DNA of 64,000 nucleotides from positions 18,848,642 through 18,912,641 of the forward strand of contig NC_089722.1 in the NCBI RefSeq assembly GCF_035083965.1, in the 5' to 3' direction. Under the pieces are notes generated by a model that saw only the letters and a program-made list of their open reading frames with translations, ran no database searches and had not been told where the DNA came from. The stretch comes from Branchiostoma lanceolatum (Eukaryota > Chordata > Leptocardii > Amphioxiformes > Branchiostomatidae). A program made the translations under genes and the position numbers. Shown here piece after piece: positions 11,755 to 24,400 of the stretch. Each line of letters opens with the position of its first letter. Position 1 is the first letter of the stretch.

Positions 11755-14700
11755 TCACACTTTGGTGAACTGGCTCTTTATGTAACACACCAGCTGGTTC
11801 ATACCATCCTTATCCTTCCCCTCCAGCCATGCCATCTCCATGACGATGCCCTTGTCAATCATACTGATTGACAGGCAGGCTTTGAAAAGCAACTCTTCAG
11901 ACACAGACACTTCCGAAGCTCCCCGTTTACCAGGGCTGGTCGCGCTGTTTGCAGCCCCTTCTGTTGTCTCTATTTTCTTTCTGTCCGCATCATTGCCCTT
12001 CACAGGTGTGCCCCCCTCCCCAACATGGCTGCCATCATGCTCCATCTTCTCTTCTTCCGTATTTGGAGTGGACTGTTCCGCCATGGGTTCTTTCTGTTCC
12101 TCTGTATCAAACTGTAACAACAGTGGCTGTTCCACCTGTTTCTGTCCCTCCCTCGCCTCCCTGGACTTCTGCCTGCGTCTCTTCCTGTTGTGAATCCAGG
12201 TGTTCTCAGTGGGAGTTAGAGTCAGGGAGACACGGTGGTCTGGACTGGGGGGAGCACTCTCCTGGAACGGCACCTGGCAAGGAAAGGAAACATTATAGAA
12301 AAATGCTGACTCAATAAAACCTAATAAGAAAACAACAAACAAGATGGGTAATAAAAATTAGAAAAAATTCAATGTAACAAGAATCAAAATGAACGCCGCC
12401 AACAAGTCTTTCATTTCTGTATTCAAGATGAGCAGAAAGGGACACTACTGTGGTCGACTTGACTCACTTAATAAGTTGGCAACTATACTGGTGTAACTTC
12501 TACTAGTACTACTGCCTAACTAGTTTCACTTCTAAAACTACACTCATACCTCACTAGTTTTACTTCTACATGTACACTAGAGGCTACACTAGAGACAAAT
12601 TTTCCCATCTTTGTTATTTTCTTGTCATGTTGACAATCTCTGATGGGGAACCAATATTTTTTTTCTTTCAAATCAGGCAAAAATCAATGCATGTGCTCAT
12701 AAAATTTACTTGCTGTGGCCATGCACTTGCACTGAATACAGCTGTAGCTGAATACCTGCAGTTCTCCCAATAGCTGCTTGATGGCGTTGCTGACCAGCTG
12801 CACCCTTGTGTTCTGCATGCCTCCAGTTTGAGCAGCATGCTTCATGAGGTGCTGAAGGTACTTCTCTGGCACAACTGTGGTAATAGGGGGCTTGCTCTTC
12901 TTCTTCTGTAGTGGAGATGTCTATAGATATTAAACATACAACAACATACAACAAGGTTCAGAGTTTTGGTATAAAACCTGGTTTTCCAGTTCTTCCCTTT
13001 AGTCACTGACGATGCTGTCTGGAACATCTGACTGTTTCAAAGTTTCATCCAGATACTTGAGTAACTGTCATTTGGCCTATCTTATTACCTGGATGTCTGA
13101 CCTTCGTCAACATAAGAAGGTTATATCTTTGTGATCTCTCAATGATTTCAAAAATCCAATCATGTTTTGGTTTGCTTGCTTATTGGTTAAACAATGGTAG
13201 CACCATCCTGTGGAGATGGTGCATTAACCTTCTCCTACCCCTGGCCATAACCAATAGAGAATCGGTAGCCATATTCCTACTTCAGTGTGCAAAAGGTCAA
13301 AATCACAGAATTTCAACACTATTGATATTTTCATTCTATCACTTATCAGATCTCAAAATTCATTTTTGGGAATAGGCGCACTGATGTACACATACCTAAG
13401 TAGTAGAAGTACATGTAGTATAAGTAGGTTTGCGAAATGTTGTAAGGTAAAGTAGAATGTCAGCAAAACCTGACAACAGAGTTTGTCAGCTATGAAGAAT
13501 TGTGATTAACTGAAATTCTATACATGTACAGGCTAACATCAAAGTACTAGTAATGCAACAAAGGCTTCAGTATATTTTCATGACAGTGTACAATAGTACC
13601 TTTATGCTACACAAACCAGTGCACCCTCAGTCAAAAATTAGAAGCACAGTTCTAATTTTGGGTCCACAAACGTGCATATGCATCCAATATCCAATTCAGT
13701 AATAAGATTCAAATCTGTCCTAGGAGAGATTGGAATTCCAATTTGTCCTAGGAGAATCTGGAATCGTCCTAGGAAGGTTCAGAATTCCAATCTCTCTTAG
13801 GAGAATTCCAGATTCTCCTGAATTCCAATGTCTACTATGACATGTACATTGTACTTGGCCTCCCTAATGTAACGACATACAACAGAGACACCCACTAGCA
13901 GAGTGAAGTTCTCGTGGAAGGTCCAGACTATCCCCCATCTCATGGTGCGGCCCTGGCAGAACTCTGTGCACGCAAAGTTCTCTATCTGGAAACACAAAAT
14001 GTTCACATACAATCAGTGAAGTATATCTTCATTTTTCTTACCATTTGCTTCAGTCAAGTTCAAATTTGGCTAAAAGGTCAAAGAAGACAGCATGCATTTT
14101 GGTGTTTGTTTAAGGTTTGTTTGTTTGCTAAGGCAGACTTTACTCTGAGTAAGGTGACTCAGTTTGAAAGAACTTTGTTATCCAGTAACTTATACCAACC
14201 TGATGAAACTATTCATGGCCATAACAATTATCAATACAACCCGCCCGACATGATGATGTTGATGATGAATGTACCTAAATCTTACCCCTTTTTCCTTCAG
14301 CATCTCCTTCAAAGGTTTCAAGCTGGATTTCTTGCCCAACATGGAAGTGTAAAACCTGTTTGAAAAAAATAACAAGGTACAATGTTTAACTATAATTGGT
14401 TGATCAAGTCCTATGTGGATACATGCAATTTGCTTGCAATAGGCTGACACAACTTCAAGGAATGCCTGAAGATGTAGAATTAGGAGCAAGAATGCCGGCA
14501 AAAGTCTTTGTATGGGTATTATTAAGGCCACACCAGTTTATATTTCATAGGTTTTGGGACATTTCATTTATCATGTAATGAAAGGGCTCCCTTGGAAATC
14601 AGTTACAATGTTAACTGAAGGGACCACCCTAAAGATTGATAAATAGATAAATAAATGAGAGCTTTCTAAAGTCAGAAGCCTGGATGTGAGAAAAACTTTT

Positions 14701-17266
14701 ATCCGACTAGATTATCTGACTTTGTGTGTAGTAAGGTAAAGATCTGGTTGTGGATCTTGATCTAAATTGTACCTTGTGAATCAAAGTGGTGTGAATCACA
14801 TGTACTTTCTGCATCCTAAATGATGATGATGGCTGTTTCTTCACTTCGCATCCTAAATACATGACTTTTAAATGCTAAGGCAAGTATGTGACTGGCCATA
14901 TGGACGGGAGGCATAAAGGGCAGTAAGTAAGTAAGTATATGGACTACGCCAAATTGTGCGAGGAAATTGCAGGGGAAATATGTGACCACTACAAACAGAA
15001 TGGCCACCGATGGCCATGGAGGCATGGAATGACTCTCTGGTTTGGCTCAAAATCAGATACAAAATGACTTAATTGGAAATCCCACTGACTTAAAAACCAT
15101 GGAATGATTGCGCCGTTTGCCGATTGGAATCACTTTGTGAATGGCTTTCACAATTTGGTGCAATTTTGCGCAGTCCAGTGAGAGACCCGATTAAAACAAG
15201 TCCGTACTCACCCTATCCTCTGCTGCAGCTGCAGACTCTCCAAGATGATCCTGCCTACATGCCCCACCTCACCTCCGCAGGCCACACGCTCGGCCTCGCT
15301 CGCAGTACTGATGGAGGATGGCAGGGGGCGCTCGCTGCCCCGGTCAGGCATCAGTCCCTGGGCTTCCAGGTCATTGGCATAGAAAGGTGGGTTGCACATG
15401 CAGAAGTCGTAGCGAGTCTCGTCTTCCTCTAAGACTTTCAGAAGGCCTTCGTCCCTTTGGACGTGTTTTACTGGAAGTGAAAAGTGATGACAATATTAAG
15501 GTGACAGGTATGTGCATGTATGAGCATCATATAATGATAAAGGCTAGGTTAGTCACTTAGAGGTAATAACCAGGGCTTGAAATACTGGATGCATAGGCAC
15601 TTCTGTGCATCCCAAATTGAAGCTGAAGACCCGATAATTTTTGACTGTGGATGAACCTAGATATTAAATATCTAGGTGCATTCACAGTCAAATATGTTCA
15701 AGTACATAGGTAAAGGTACTATATAATTGTACACTTGTGTACAGCATATTCTTGACATTTGTTTCTGAAAAAACTAATAAAACCTTTGTTACACTTGCAT
15801 TGTACACCTACCTTTTTTCTATAGTGACCTCTATCTTTAGGTGAGGTGCACCAGTGCACGGTATTCCCCCAAATTATTTTTACTTCTACATAATTATAAA
15901 GCCTACCCGGCCAATGTGACTACTTTTTGGTGTTCCCTAAGCAAGCAAGAATCCTGTCTAGACTCTATAGTGACCACTTGTTCACAAGACCAAATCCTAT
16001 AGGTCTGTATCTGTATCTGTATCTATATAGCCGGTATAACCGCCATTCGGCGTAACACACCGGTCCACTGCATGAGTGATCTTCTTGGGCAGTTTTGCCG
16101 TACAAATGTACGTGTTGCATGTCCCAGTTGTGTGTGGCATTATTAGTTGTGATCACCACAACAATACCCACCTGTGATGTTGTCCTGTTTGTTGTTTCTG
16201 CTGACGTTGTTGACAGCGTAGGTGAATGAGGTGGGGTCCACCTCTGTGGCCAGGAAGTTCCAACTGTTCAGGGTGCAGCCCAGCAGGGGGTAGATGCAGC
16301 AGGCACCAGCACCTATGTAATAAAAAAACGTTATATTCAGTTATCATAGAAATTTGATTAACACAAACATATGCATGATAAAAGAAAAACTTTGAAGAGG
16401 ATCCGATGGAAGGTATGAGCCTGTTATGTCACTGGCCATGAATTTGGCCAAGCATGTTGACTCCTAGTCCTACAGTACTCTTCTAAGTGTGTTGGGTTCA
16501 TTTAAATGTGCATCTAGGTTGAATGAGTTAAAGTTTGATATCTATTTAGCTTGGGCCCCATAAACCGGATCATATTATACTTACTTAATACTATTCCTCT
16601 ATCGAACAAACACATTCAATTCAAATCAGATACACTTCTCAACTTGGATAGAAATCAAGCTCGAGGTTCTGTTCATGTGTGCTTGGTTCCACCATCATGT
16701 TTATAATGCATATAAAAAAACTGGCTGAACTTCAAAATCAAGGTGAATATTCAAGGTGAATAAAGCACCAGGTCTGCTTGTACTTTTTTTGTCTCCTGCA
16801 TTTTGTGTACATAGAAATTGCAGCATTTACAGCTGTGACAAATATTAATATAGAACCAACATTGATCATGAACTACTTTTAGTAACAAGCTATCTTTAAC
16901 CCGCCCTGCTACAAACATACCTATGTCAATACCCGTAACCTTCCCAGAATCCCCTGCTGCCTTCGTCACATCGCCCATCCCCTCTAGCAGGTCTTCGATC
17001 CAGTGGATGTAGTTCAGGCGCAGCGGTAGCGTCGGGATCAACCGATCGTTCGGAATCTCAACTTCCAGCCCAAAGTCCTCCTTCAGCAGGGTGCATGTCA
17101 GACATCTCATGGCCTCCGGTTCCTTAAAGTTTATGAAGCCCCGCGTCTCGGACTTGTTGTACGTCACGTATTGGGCGAAATCGGGGTACTTCTTAGCCAG
17201 GGTTGCAAAATCTGGAGGGTTGTTTTTGTACTTATTCCTAGGATGCATATATTTGTTGAGAGCCAT
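11755..17266 (-). CDS. METTL16: RNA N6-adenosine methyltransferase METTL16
   Basis: Seven exons: 17266-16921, 16312-16172, 15470-15212, 14355-14286, 13985-13896, 12905-12756, 12273-11755; all phases join to 524 aa (human about 562). The start MALNKYMHPRNKYK matches the family N-terminus, which binds RNA. The Rossmann methyltransferase core includes GIDIGAGACCIYPLLG (SAM binding) and the catalytic CNPPF at about 188-192. TEFCQGRTMRW (about 279-289) is a family signature. The last two exons encode the vertebrate-conserved region: a basic stretch (NRKRRRQKSREAR), an acidic low-complexity linker and a C-terminal fold ending MNQLVCYIKSQF. The family methylates U6 snRNA and MAT2A hairpins and controls SAM levels. 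It is divergent from LIS1, as in human. Confidence 0.95.
13720..13850. repeat. Satellite fragment related to the 4461-5396 foldback arms
   Basis: Alternating GAGATTGGAATTCCAAT and TCCTAGGAGAAT units just downstream of METTL16 exon 5 resemble the arms of the large foldback element, with CCTAGG in place of CTAGTAG. Confidence 0.5.
15565..15865. mobile_element. Dispersed repeat shared with 31478-31880
   Basis: Both copies contain a CTTGAAAT/ATTCGAAAT-like edge, TAATTTTTGACTGTGG, a CTAGATAT motif and a GTGCACCAGTGCAC palindrome. It lies in METTL16 intron 2 and has no coding potential. Confidence 0.55.
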
Positions 17267-18414
17267 CTTGTAAACAAGCCTGTCCTAGAATGTCAATATG
17301 AGATTGTTGATGAGGTAAACAAGTGAGATGCTGAGTTGAGCTCTGTGCATAAAGAGGATGATGAAGACTAAAAAGAGTAGAAAAGGGTCGTTTGGATTGC
17401 AAATAAATACAGTACCTGGATCAGAATAGTCTCCCTTGGGTATGGGTGTTTCCAAAACTAACAAAAACTTTCAAAAAACGACCAAAAATTGCAAATTTAT
17501 CATTTTTTGGCAAAATGTGAGGAAGTTGAAAACATCATGGCGCGCTGCATCCTGGGAATGATGTCACCCTACTGAGTGTGCGCGGTAACAAACCTGCGCA
17601 AAACTGTATGCGCAGTAGTTCGGCCAGAGCTGTTGGACGGATTTTTAACGTGTGGAAAATTCAGATATTTCAAGGAAACTCGCCACGGATTCACCGTCTT
17701 GAGACGCTGGTTCGGTTTCTTAAAGGATTCGTAATCTTCCTTAGGTAAGGATCGACGTTTGTGCGTTTCTGTCGCCCCAAAAATCCGTTCCGAACGGAGG
17801 GAATTTGACCCGACAAGCTGTCAAAGATGGCTGCCCGGGTTGCAACAGATTCTGCAGAATTTCTGTTGGCATCGTTCAAAATTTCATCGCATATTTTGTG
17901 ACATTTCATGTTAATTCCTGTATATTTCTTGACGTTACGTTTTCTTAACGTCATTATGTCGTTATGAACGGGAAGTTGAGTGGCTAGCCGGCGGTTTGAA
18001 GGCCAAGCCGGTACGTTTAAATCTTGGCCGACTGTTGGAATTTTAGGGCGGCTGAGTGTAATTTTTGTCAGATCGGATCATGTTGAACTTTGGCACGGGC
18101 CGCGGCTTCTGTTTGATTTTACTGCGAGAAATGTTCCAAAACTGTGCAAAACTTCACATTTTCACGGAAACAATTGTTGTTTTGTGTTTACCGAAGCTGT
18201 CATAGTTAGGAGACAACCTGAAATGTGATATTTGCCTATTTTCCAGGATGACCTAAAAGCGTTGGGTCAGACGTTCGACCACCGCCCAGCTGTATATATC
18301 AAGAAGTTTGTCACAAGATCGTCTTAAAGTAAAACTGAATCTTGGAAGGAAAATCCGGCCAAGTAGAATCTTTTTCCCGACTATTTCGGATTCGCATCCG
18401 TGACGAAAATAAAG
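17267..18414. promoter_or_regulatory. Bidirectional METTL16/LIS1 promoter region
   Basis: The two start codons are divergent and 1,148 bp apart. No TATA box is obvious. Motifs seen: a ZNF143/STAF-like site (CATTCCCAGGATGC on the minus strand, 17548-17561), a CRE-like ATGATGTCA next to it, NRF1-like halves (CTGCGCA and TATGCGCAG, 17593-17613), and YY1-like ATGGCG (17537-17542) and AAGATGGCTGCC (17824-17835). Such combinations are typical of TATA-less housekeeping promoters. LIS1 may have a 5' non-coding exon using the GTACGT near 18011, then an acceptor (TTTTCCAG) near 18246. Confidence 0.6.
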
Positions 18415-21400
18415 ATGGTGCTGTCACAGAGACAACGAGAAGAACTGTAAGTACCTTTCAGGTTCTTGGTTTTCAGTAAACGTATTTTCATCTGGTCCAG
18501 ATTTTATTCAAGACTTCCTAGGATGTCAGACAGTGGGTGGGAACGTTTCCTTTCTTATTTAGTATGTTCATCACGTTAGAAGGATGGGATATTTGTTCAG
18601 TGAGTGCTAGAAATCAGGAATTAACTGCAACTGACTGTCCGGAAGTGGCCAAGTAATGCGATCTTAACAAACTTTCTACCTTGAATGGCCCCTTGCAAAT
18701 TCCAGTATGACTAATCCACCTACATGGTCAACAAAGTACCCTTTCAAGCCTGCCTGTTAGCATATTAAACAGGTACATGTGCTGAGATTTTAGAATGGAC
18801 AAGAAGTTGCTTTTCTCTCCATGGCATCTGAGTTAGCATACCTTTAGCTGATAGGATTAGGGTTTGAAATACCAGGGCTAGAATGTCTAAGGATCATAGT
18901 ATTCGTAAGGTCATGGCAAAACAGATAACTGCCATTTTTTGGAAGATAAAAATTGGAAGACTGGAGCCATTGTTGGAGTGAAGATATCATGAATAATAGA
19001 TTTCACTTTCACTGGGTTTACTAAAGTCTCAAGCCACTAAGAAAGTGAGAGTCCTTTTCATGTTATATTTTATTTTATTTTACCGGTGATCTTTATACCT
19101 ACATGAACGAAGTGACAGTGTCTACTATACTTAGGAAAAAGTCATACCACAAACTTTAGAAGGTGAACATGACAACACATAATGCAAACAGGTATGTTAA
19201 TTATACAAGGAATTAAACTTTATTGCACAATACTCTTCCATGATATTATTTTATATTTGCAATAAAGCAGAGTATTTGTGTTTCTACCATTAACAAATTC
19301 GATTTCCTCATGATGAAGTATCTATATTGCTATTTGGCTTACAAGTCATTACCCATATGTTTTCATTAAAAAGCTTATTAACGAAACAGGCTTTATTTTC
19401 TACATGTAGATGTCATGGTAGTTCAGGGCTCTTCTGGAAAATAAGAGGAAGCAATATGGTAACTGTGTGTGTGTCATAAAAAAGGATACGAATACGGACA
19501 ACTTTAGACAACTTGGGTCTATAAAAAGTACAGATAGGGAGGGGGGCATTGGGTTATTGTTATGCTAAAAAAAACTGTCACCAACATCCCCTAGTTTTAT
19601 TTCATGCCTTCATGTTTTACTTAGTGTCAGGAATGGTTCTCGTCAAACTAATTGGTTCCCTGTGCAGAACTGATCAGCTAATTGGAAGTGACCCAGTTGT
19701 TGACATGTTGACATGTCCAGAATAGTGCAGTGGTCAGGATAATGTCCAGTTTGGAATGTCTTCCATGTTATTTTAGGGTCCGTGTTTTGCTAGGGTGTTA
19801 TTTTTTGTCATTTGTGGAAAGGAAAATTAAATGTAGGACTGACCCCATCAGAGCAAGGACCCTCTCAGTTCTAGTTTACAGAGGTATACTTGGTACAGTG
19901 CCAATATTTTGTAGTCTGTCACATGCTGGTATGACTATGAGCCTGGTATAACAACTATTAATGTATGTGTATTCTGTAAACATTTCTTTCCAATATAGGT
20001 TTCTGATTTTGAAAATTATGTCTCATTCGGTACTCTAAATCGGTGACAAAAGTTCATGTCATTCCATGAAAATTCCCTTCAGTTTGAACTAGTAGCAGCA
20101 CATCCATTTCAGATCAATGTTGTACATGTTGTAATGCGGAATTGATTAACATTCATTGTAATTTGTAACCAGTACGAGGAGGAATTCTACTTAAGTAGCG
20201 TAACATTTTTATCATTATGACAGGAATCTTGCCATAAAGCTGTTTGAAGAAATTGCCAATATGTTGCCAAAAGCAAAATATAATTAGCAAAAGAGTCAAA
20301 ACAATTTATTAGCAATTGTAACTGGTTAAAGATGACATAATGTTTTTCCTGACTGAAAATCCTGACATTCATGGAGAGTGAACTTTATTGCTCAACAATT
20401 GTAAATTATACCATGAATGGCATCATATCAACAATACTAGTAGCACAACTACAAGGTAATTTCTAACTATAAAATTACAATATGAATATAGTCATGTATG
20501 GGTAATTCAGTCATAGTGTCGGTGGAAAATATTCAATAACAATCGTTCCTCCCGGGTGAATGTTTAGTGTGAATGGGAAACGGCAGTACGTATTGATTTT
20601 GGATTTTGTCCCTGACATGAAATGGAGATGCATATCAGAGCATTGACGTATTCAGCAGTTCTACTTCAAGTACTTGTTACTGACAACTTGCACATTTTAC
20701 TGATAATGACAAACAAGACAACTCAAGGGACTGATTAAATCTGGTCTATGTGGACAGGTGGTCACTATGGACACACAAAAATATGCTCACATTGGCTAGG
20801 TGGTCCTAATGTAGACTTCGTCATTTGTGCAGGTTTGACTCTATGTAGAACTAGTTGTGTATGCTCTCTTTCTTGTAGAGCCTAGAGGTAGTAGAGGATT
20901 GTAGTTTATTTTGTGTAAATCCTCACCTCATCTCACATTTCCCTTGACTAAATCGTTTTCTTGGAATTCTCCAACACATTTTGTAAATTGCCTCTTTATA
21001 TGGTATATTGAACGTCACAGGAAATAATCTTCCTGCTCCATTTTGTTTCGCTATTACACAAAGCCGTACAGCTAGGCCATGTGACCAATTGTAGTAGTTC
21101 ACACTTAATTAATATATCAAGCCACTTATGGGGATTAAAGAGAATTACTGGCGCCTCTGAATGGTTGTGACGTAGATATAGACTGTACAAAACAGAATAA
21201 TAGTGTACAAGTTTATGGACCACTTTAAGCATGCATTTATTTCCCATGGAGAGAATGAATTCCAGTTTTCGTCCATCTATTATATTCGTTTTATCAGAGT
21301 AACTTGATACAGGTTTTTACAAGGAAAAATTATGTGAACGTTGATGGAAATATGGAAGTTAAATCGGATAAACATGTCCATTGTAGTCCTTGAAATAAGA

Positions 21401-24400
21401 TTGTCTGGAAGATGGCTCAAAAATCACCAGGAACTCCAGCCTACTGTCACTAAAAGTTAAAACCCCTTTCCACTAGTCGCTACGACCACCGAGCGACCAA
21501 GGATTTGAACAGATCTGTCAACAAAAATTTTTTAGATTTTCTGTTTTGTGTGTTTTGCCATCTTTTAAAACTTGTATCATGCTTTTACACCATGTATCAT
21601 GCTCCACTTATAAAATCAAATGGTGTACAAATCCTATTGTGGTCGCTGTACAGTCAGATCCGTCTGATGGAAAGAGGTTATCTTTTCAGACACACTTCAG
21701 ACAACAATTGATTGTGCCAGAGGTGGTCGGCTGTGATTTTCCTGATATTGGGATTAATGGTGTGTTTCATGTGATGTGATTTTCTAATCCATCAGTCTTA
21801 ATGAAAAAAGACAATGGAAAGATAGCTACCACCAGTACCAGGATCAAAAGATATGGGCTTTTCCTTGATTTGTGTCGGGCACACTGAACAATACATGATC
21901 GTTATGAAAGAAATGCAACATGTATTATTTATCACCACCAGATCTATTTTGATGACGTAAGGAGACACATGTTTTTGCCAACGACGGTGATTTGGGCAAA
22001 TTGGTTAGATGTTTTGACAGTTGTTTTTTGTAAACAAAATAAATCAAAACATTATTGCTGAAGTCCTTTTTTTATGGCTAGACTCTGATCAAACTACTGA
22101 TCTGTTTTGGGAATCTGGATCCAAAATCTTGATCACAAAATGTTGTTTGTTATTTAACCGTGCCATCGTGGTTGTAATTTACGAGCAAAATTATATGATA
22201 GCAATCTGTTACAAATGCTCAAGTAAGTAATAGAGAGGCCAACAATTTAAGCTAAGTCTTTAACGCCAAAGGCATCAACAGCTAAAGATTCTTTGCAAGA
22301 TAGACAGTCGCAAATTCCTGTTGTTCTGAAGCAGGAAGCTGCCCGGGAGTCAAAATGTTTCTTCTCACCAAAAAGGCAATGATTTGAGTTCATGCATAGC
22401 TTCTTCAGGGATCTCAAACACAGATAAACAAGCAAAGAAAACAAAACAAACTGGCCTACAAACATAACCTCCCCAGTACAGGTGACAACAGTACACCTGG
22501 TTGTTGCCCGGAGGCCTGTTCTAAATGAAGGAGAGACAATAGTCGTCACATGGTGTCCCCGAAACTCTTACCTGGACAAATAGCCCCCTATTCAGGTGGA
22601 CAAGTGGTAAATGGGCATGACCTTTGGCCTTATTACAAGGGCTCTCTTGTTTTGGTACATACCCGGACTTGGACATTCGGTAGAAAAAGGAAAAATGCTT
22701 CACCTAATTTTTGTACTTTATGCCCCTAAACTGTCTGTTTTGAATATTTGTATAAGAAGGACAAATGTTTTAAATAGTCAAATAACTACCTTAGAACATC
22801 AGGAATTATAGGTATGTTAACGCCTGTGTGTTAACCTCATTTTGTATTCTAAAAATATCACTTCAAATTTACACTGAAGATCAACCACCGGACTAAAACC
22901 TTTCAAAGTGGTCAAAACAGTATGGATCATTATTTTGGGCACAATTGAATTTTAGCAATTCAAGATTTGTTTCAGTTGTTCCTACATGTGTAGTTTCCAA
23001 GACAGACAGGTACACAAATGCATTTTGACTTTATGAGCCTTTTGAAGAATTCATTGAAATAGCCTATTAAAGTTTGAAGGAGCAAGGTGGCATGGTATTT
23101 GACCATGAATGACACTTTGTATCAAAAGGACTAGTCAACTGCTGCCTTTACAAACAACTTCATGAGGACATGCCATATGTTTTCATTCTGGCCCAGCTGA
23201 ATTCCTATGTGGTGGGGTCCTGCCCTCTTCTGGAGTCTTGTCATTCCAGTTCCATTTTGTCATAAGACAGCCACATTGCAGAAACTTCATACTTTCTTAG
23301 GACTTAAAGGTGTTTAGGGTGGGGCAGTAGGAATTTAGAATTATGTATTCTTAACAGTTGTTATTTAGCAGTGGTTCATAAAGCGGCATAAGACTGTGGG
23401 TGTTAAATGTTGTGAACTACATAATAGTATGTTGTCCTGGGGGGGTTGCATGTTCCAATCCATGGTTATCAGTGTTTAGCCTCTATCAGTCTCTGCGGGT
23501 CGCTGGGAAAATAGTAGAAATTGGCCAAATAGAGTCAATTGTATGAAGGGAGTCGGCTATGGAGAGAGGGTTATCCTCCATGGCCAAAGTCCCCCGGAAA
23601 ATGTTCTCTCTATTTCTGACGCGGTTAGTCTGGTAGAGACTAATCAGTGTTGTGGTATTTTGCTGTAACATGGCACCGCCTCAGGATTAGTTGTTTCCCA
23701 CTGGAGGAAACTATTTTAGTTGTGTTTGGGTTTCTAACTTCTTGTTACCAAACAATAATATTGGTATCAGATCGAGTTTGGAAAATTAGCATGAAGTGAA
23801 GGATTTCAAATTCAACAAGTTGTGGTCTTTTGTTTTAACTTATCATTACTTTCTCTAAGTAATCCAAAGTATCCAATGCAAAGACCCTCCAAAAAGTTAA
23901 ATGTTCTGATCATGCTACCTATACATCTAACTTTATATCATACTCAAAAAACCTGTGCTATAAAGCAATTCAGTCTTTGTCATCATTTACAGCTCTACAG
24001 TTAATTATGTTGTACAAGTGACAGAGCTGTATGTACATGTAGATGTCAGAGGTTGAACTTTAGACCCATTACTGTTGAACTTCAAACAGTGTTTGTATGC
24101 AAATGACCACGTAGCAGCATACCACATACATGATGTCATTGTTTTGTGCAATGTAGTCCAAATAGTTCAGATATACATGTAGTAATCAGTTTAAGACTTG
24201 GAGAAAGTCTTCTAAAAGTAGTCTTTTGATACTTTTATCCCAAGACCAGAGTAGAATTGTAGAAAAATGTTTAGATATATTTTTAAGTCTATATATGTAC
24301 TGTATATCTTGAAATGTTTGCAGTAGTCTTATTTTTGCGGAAACCTCTCTGCCGCAAATGAATAACACTGCAAATGCATCTCAAATTTATTACTACTTAC

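Noticed and set aside
11840-12317. Plus-strand open frames opposite the METTL16 last exon
   Set aside because: Ser/Pro/Cys-rich shadows of the acidic, Glu-rich METTL16 linker.
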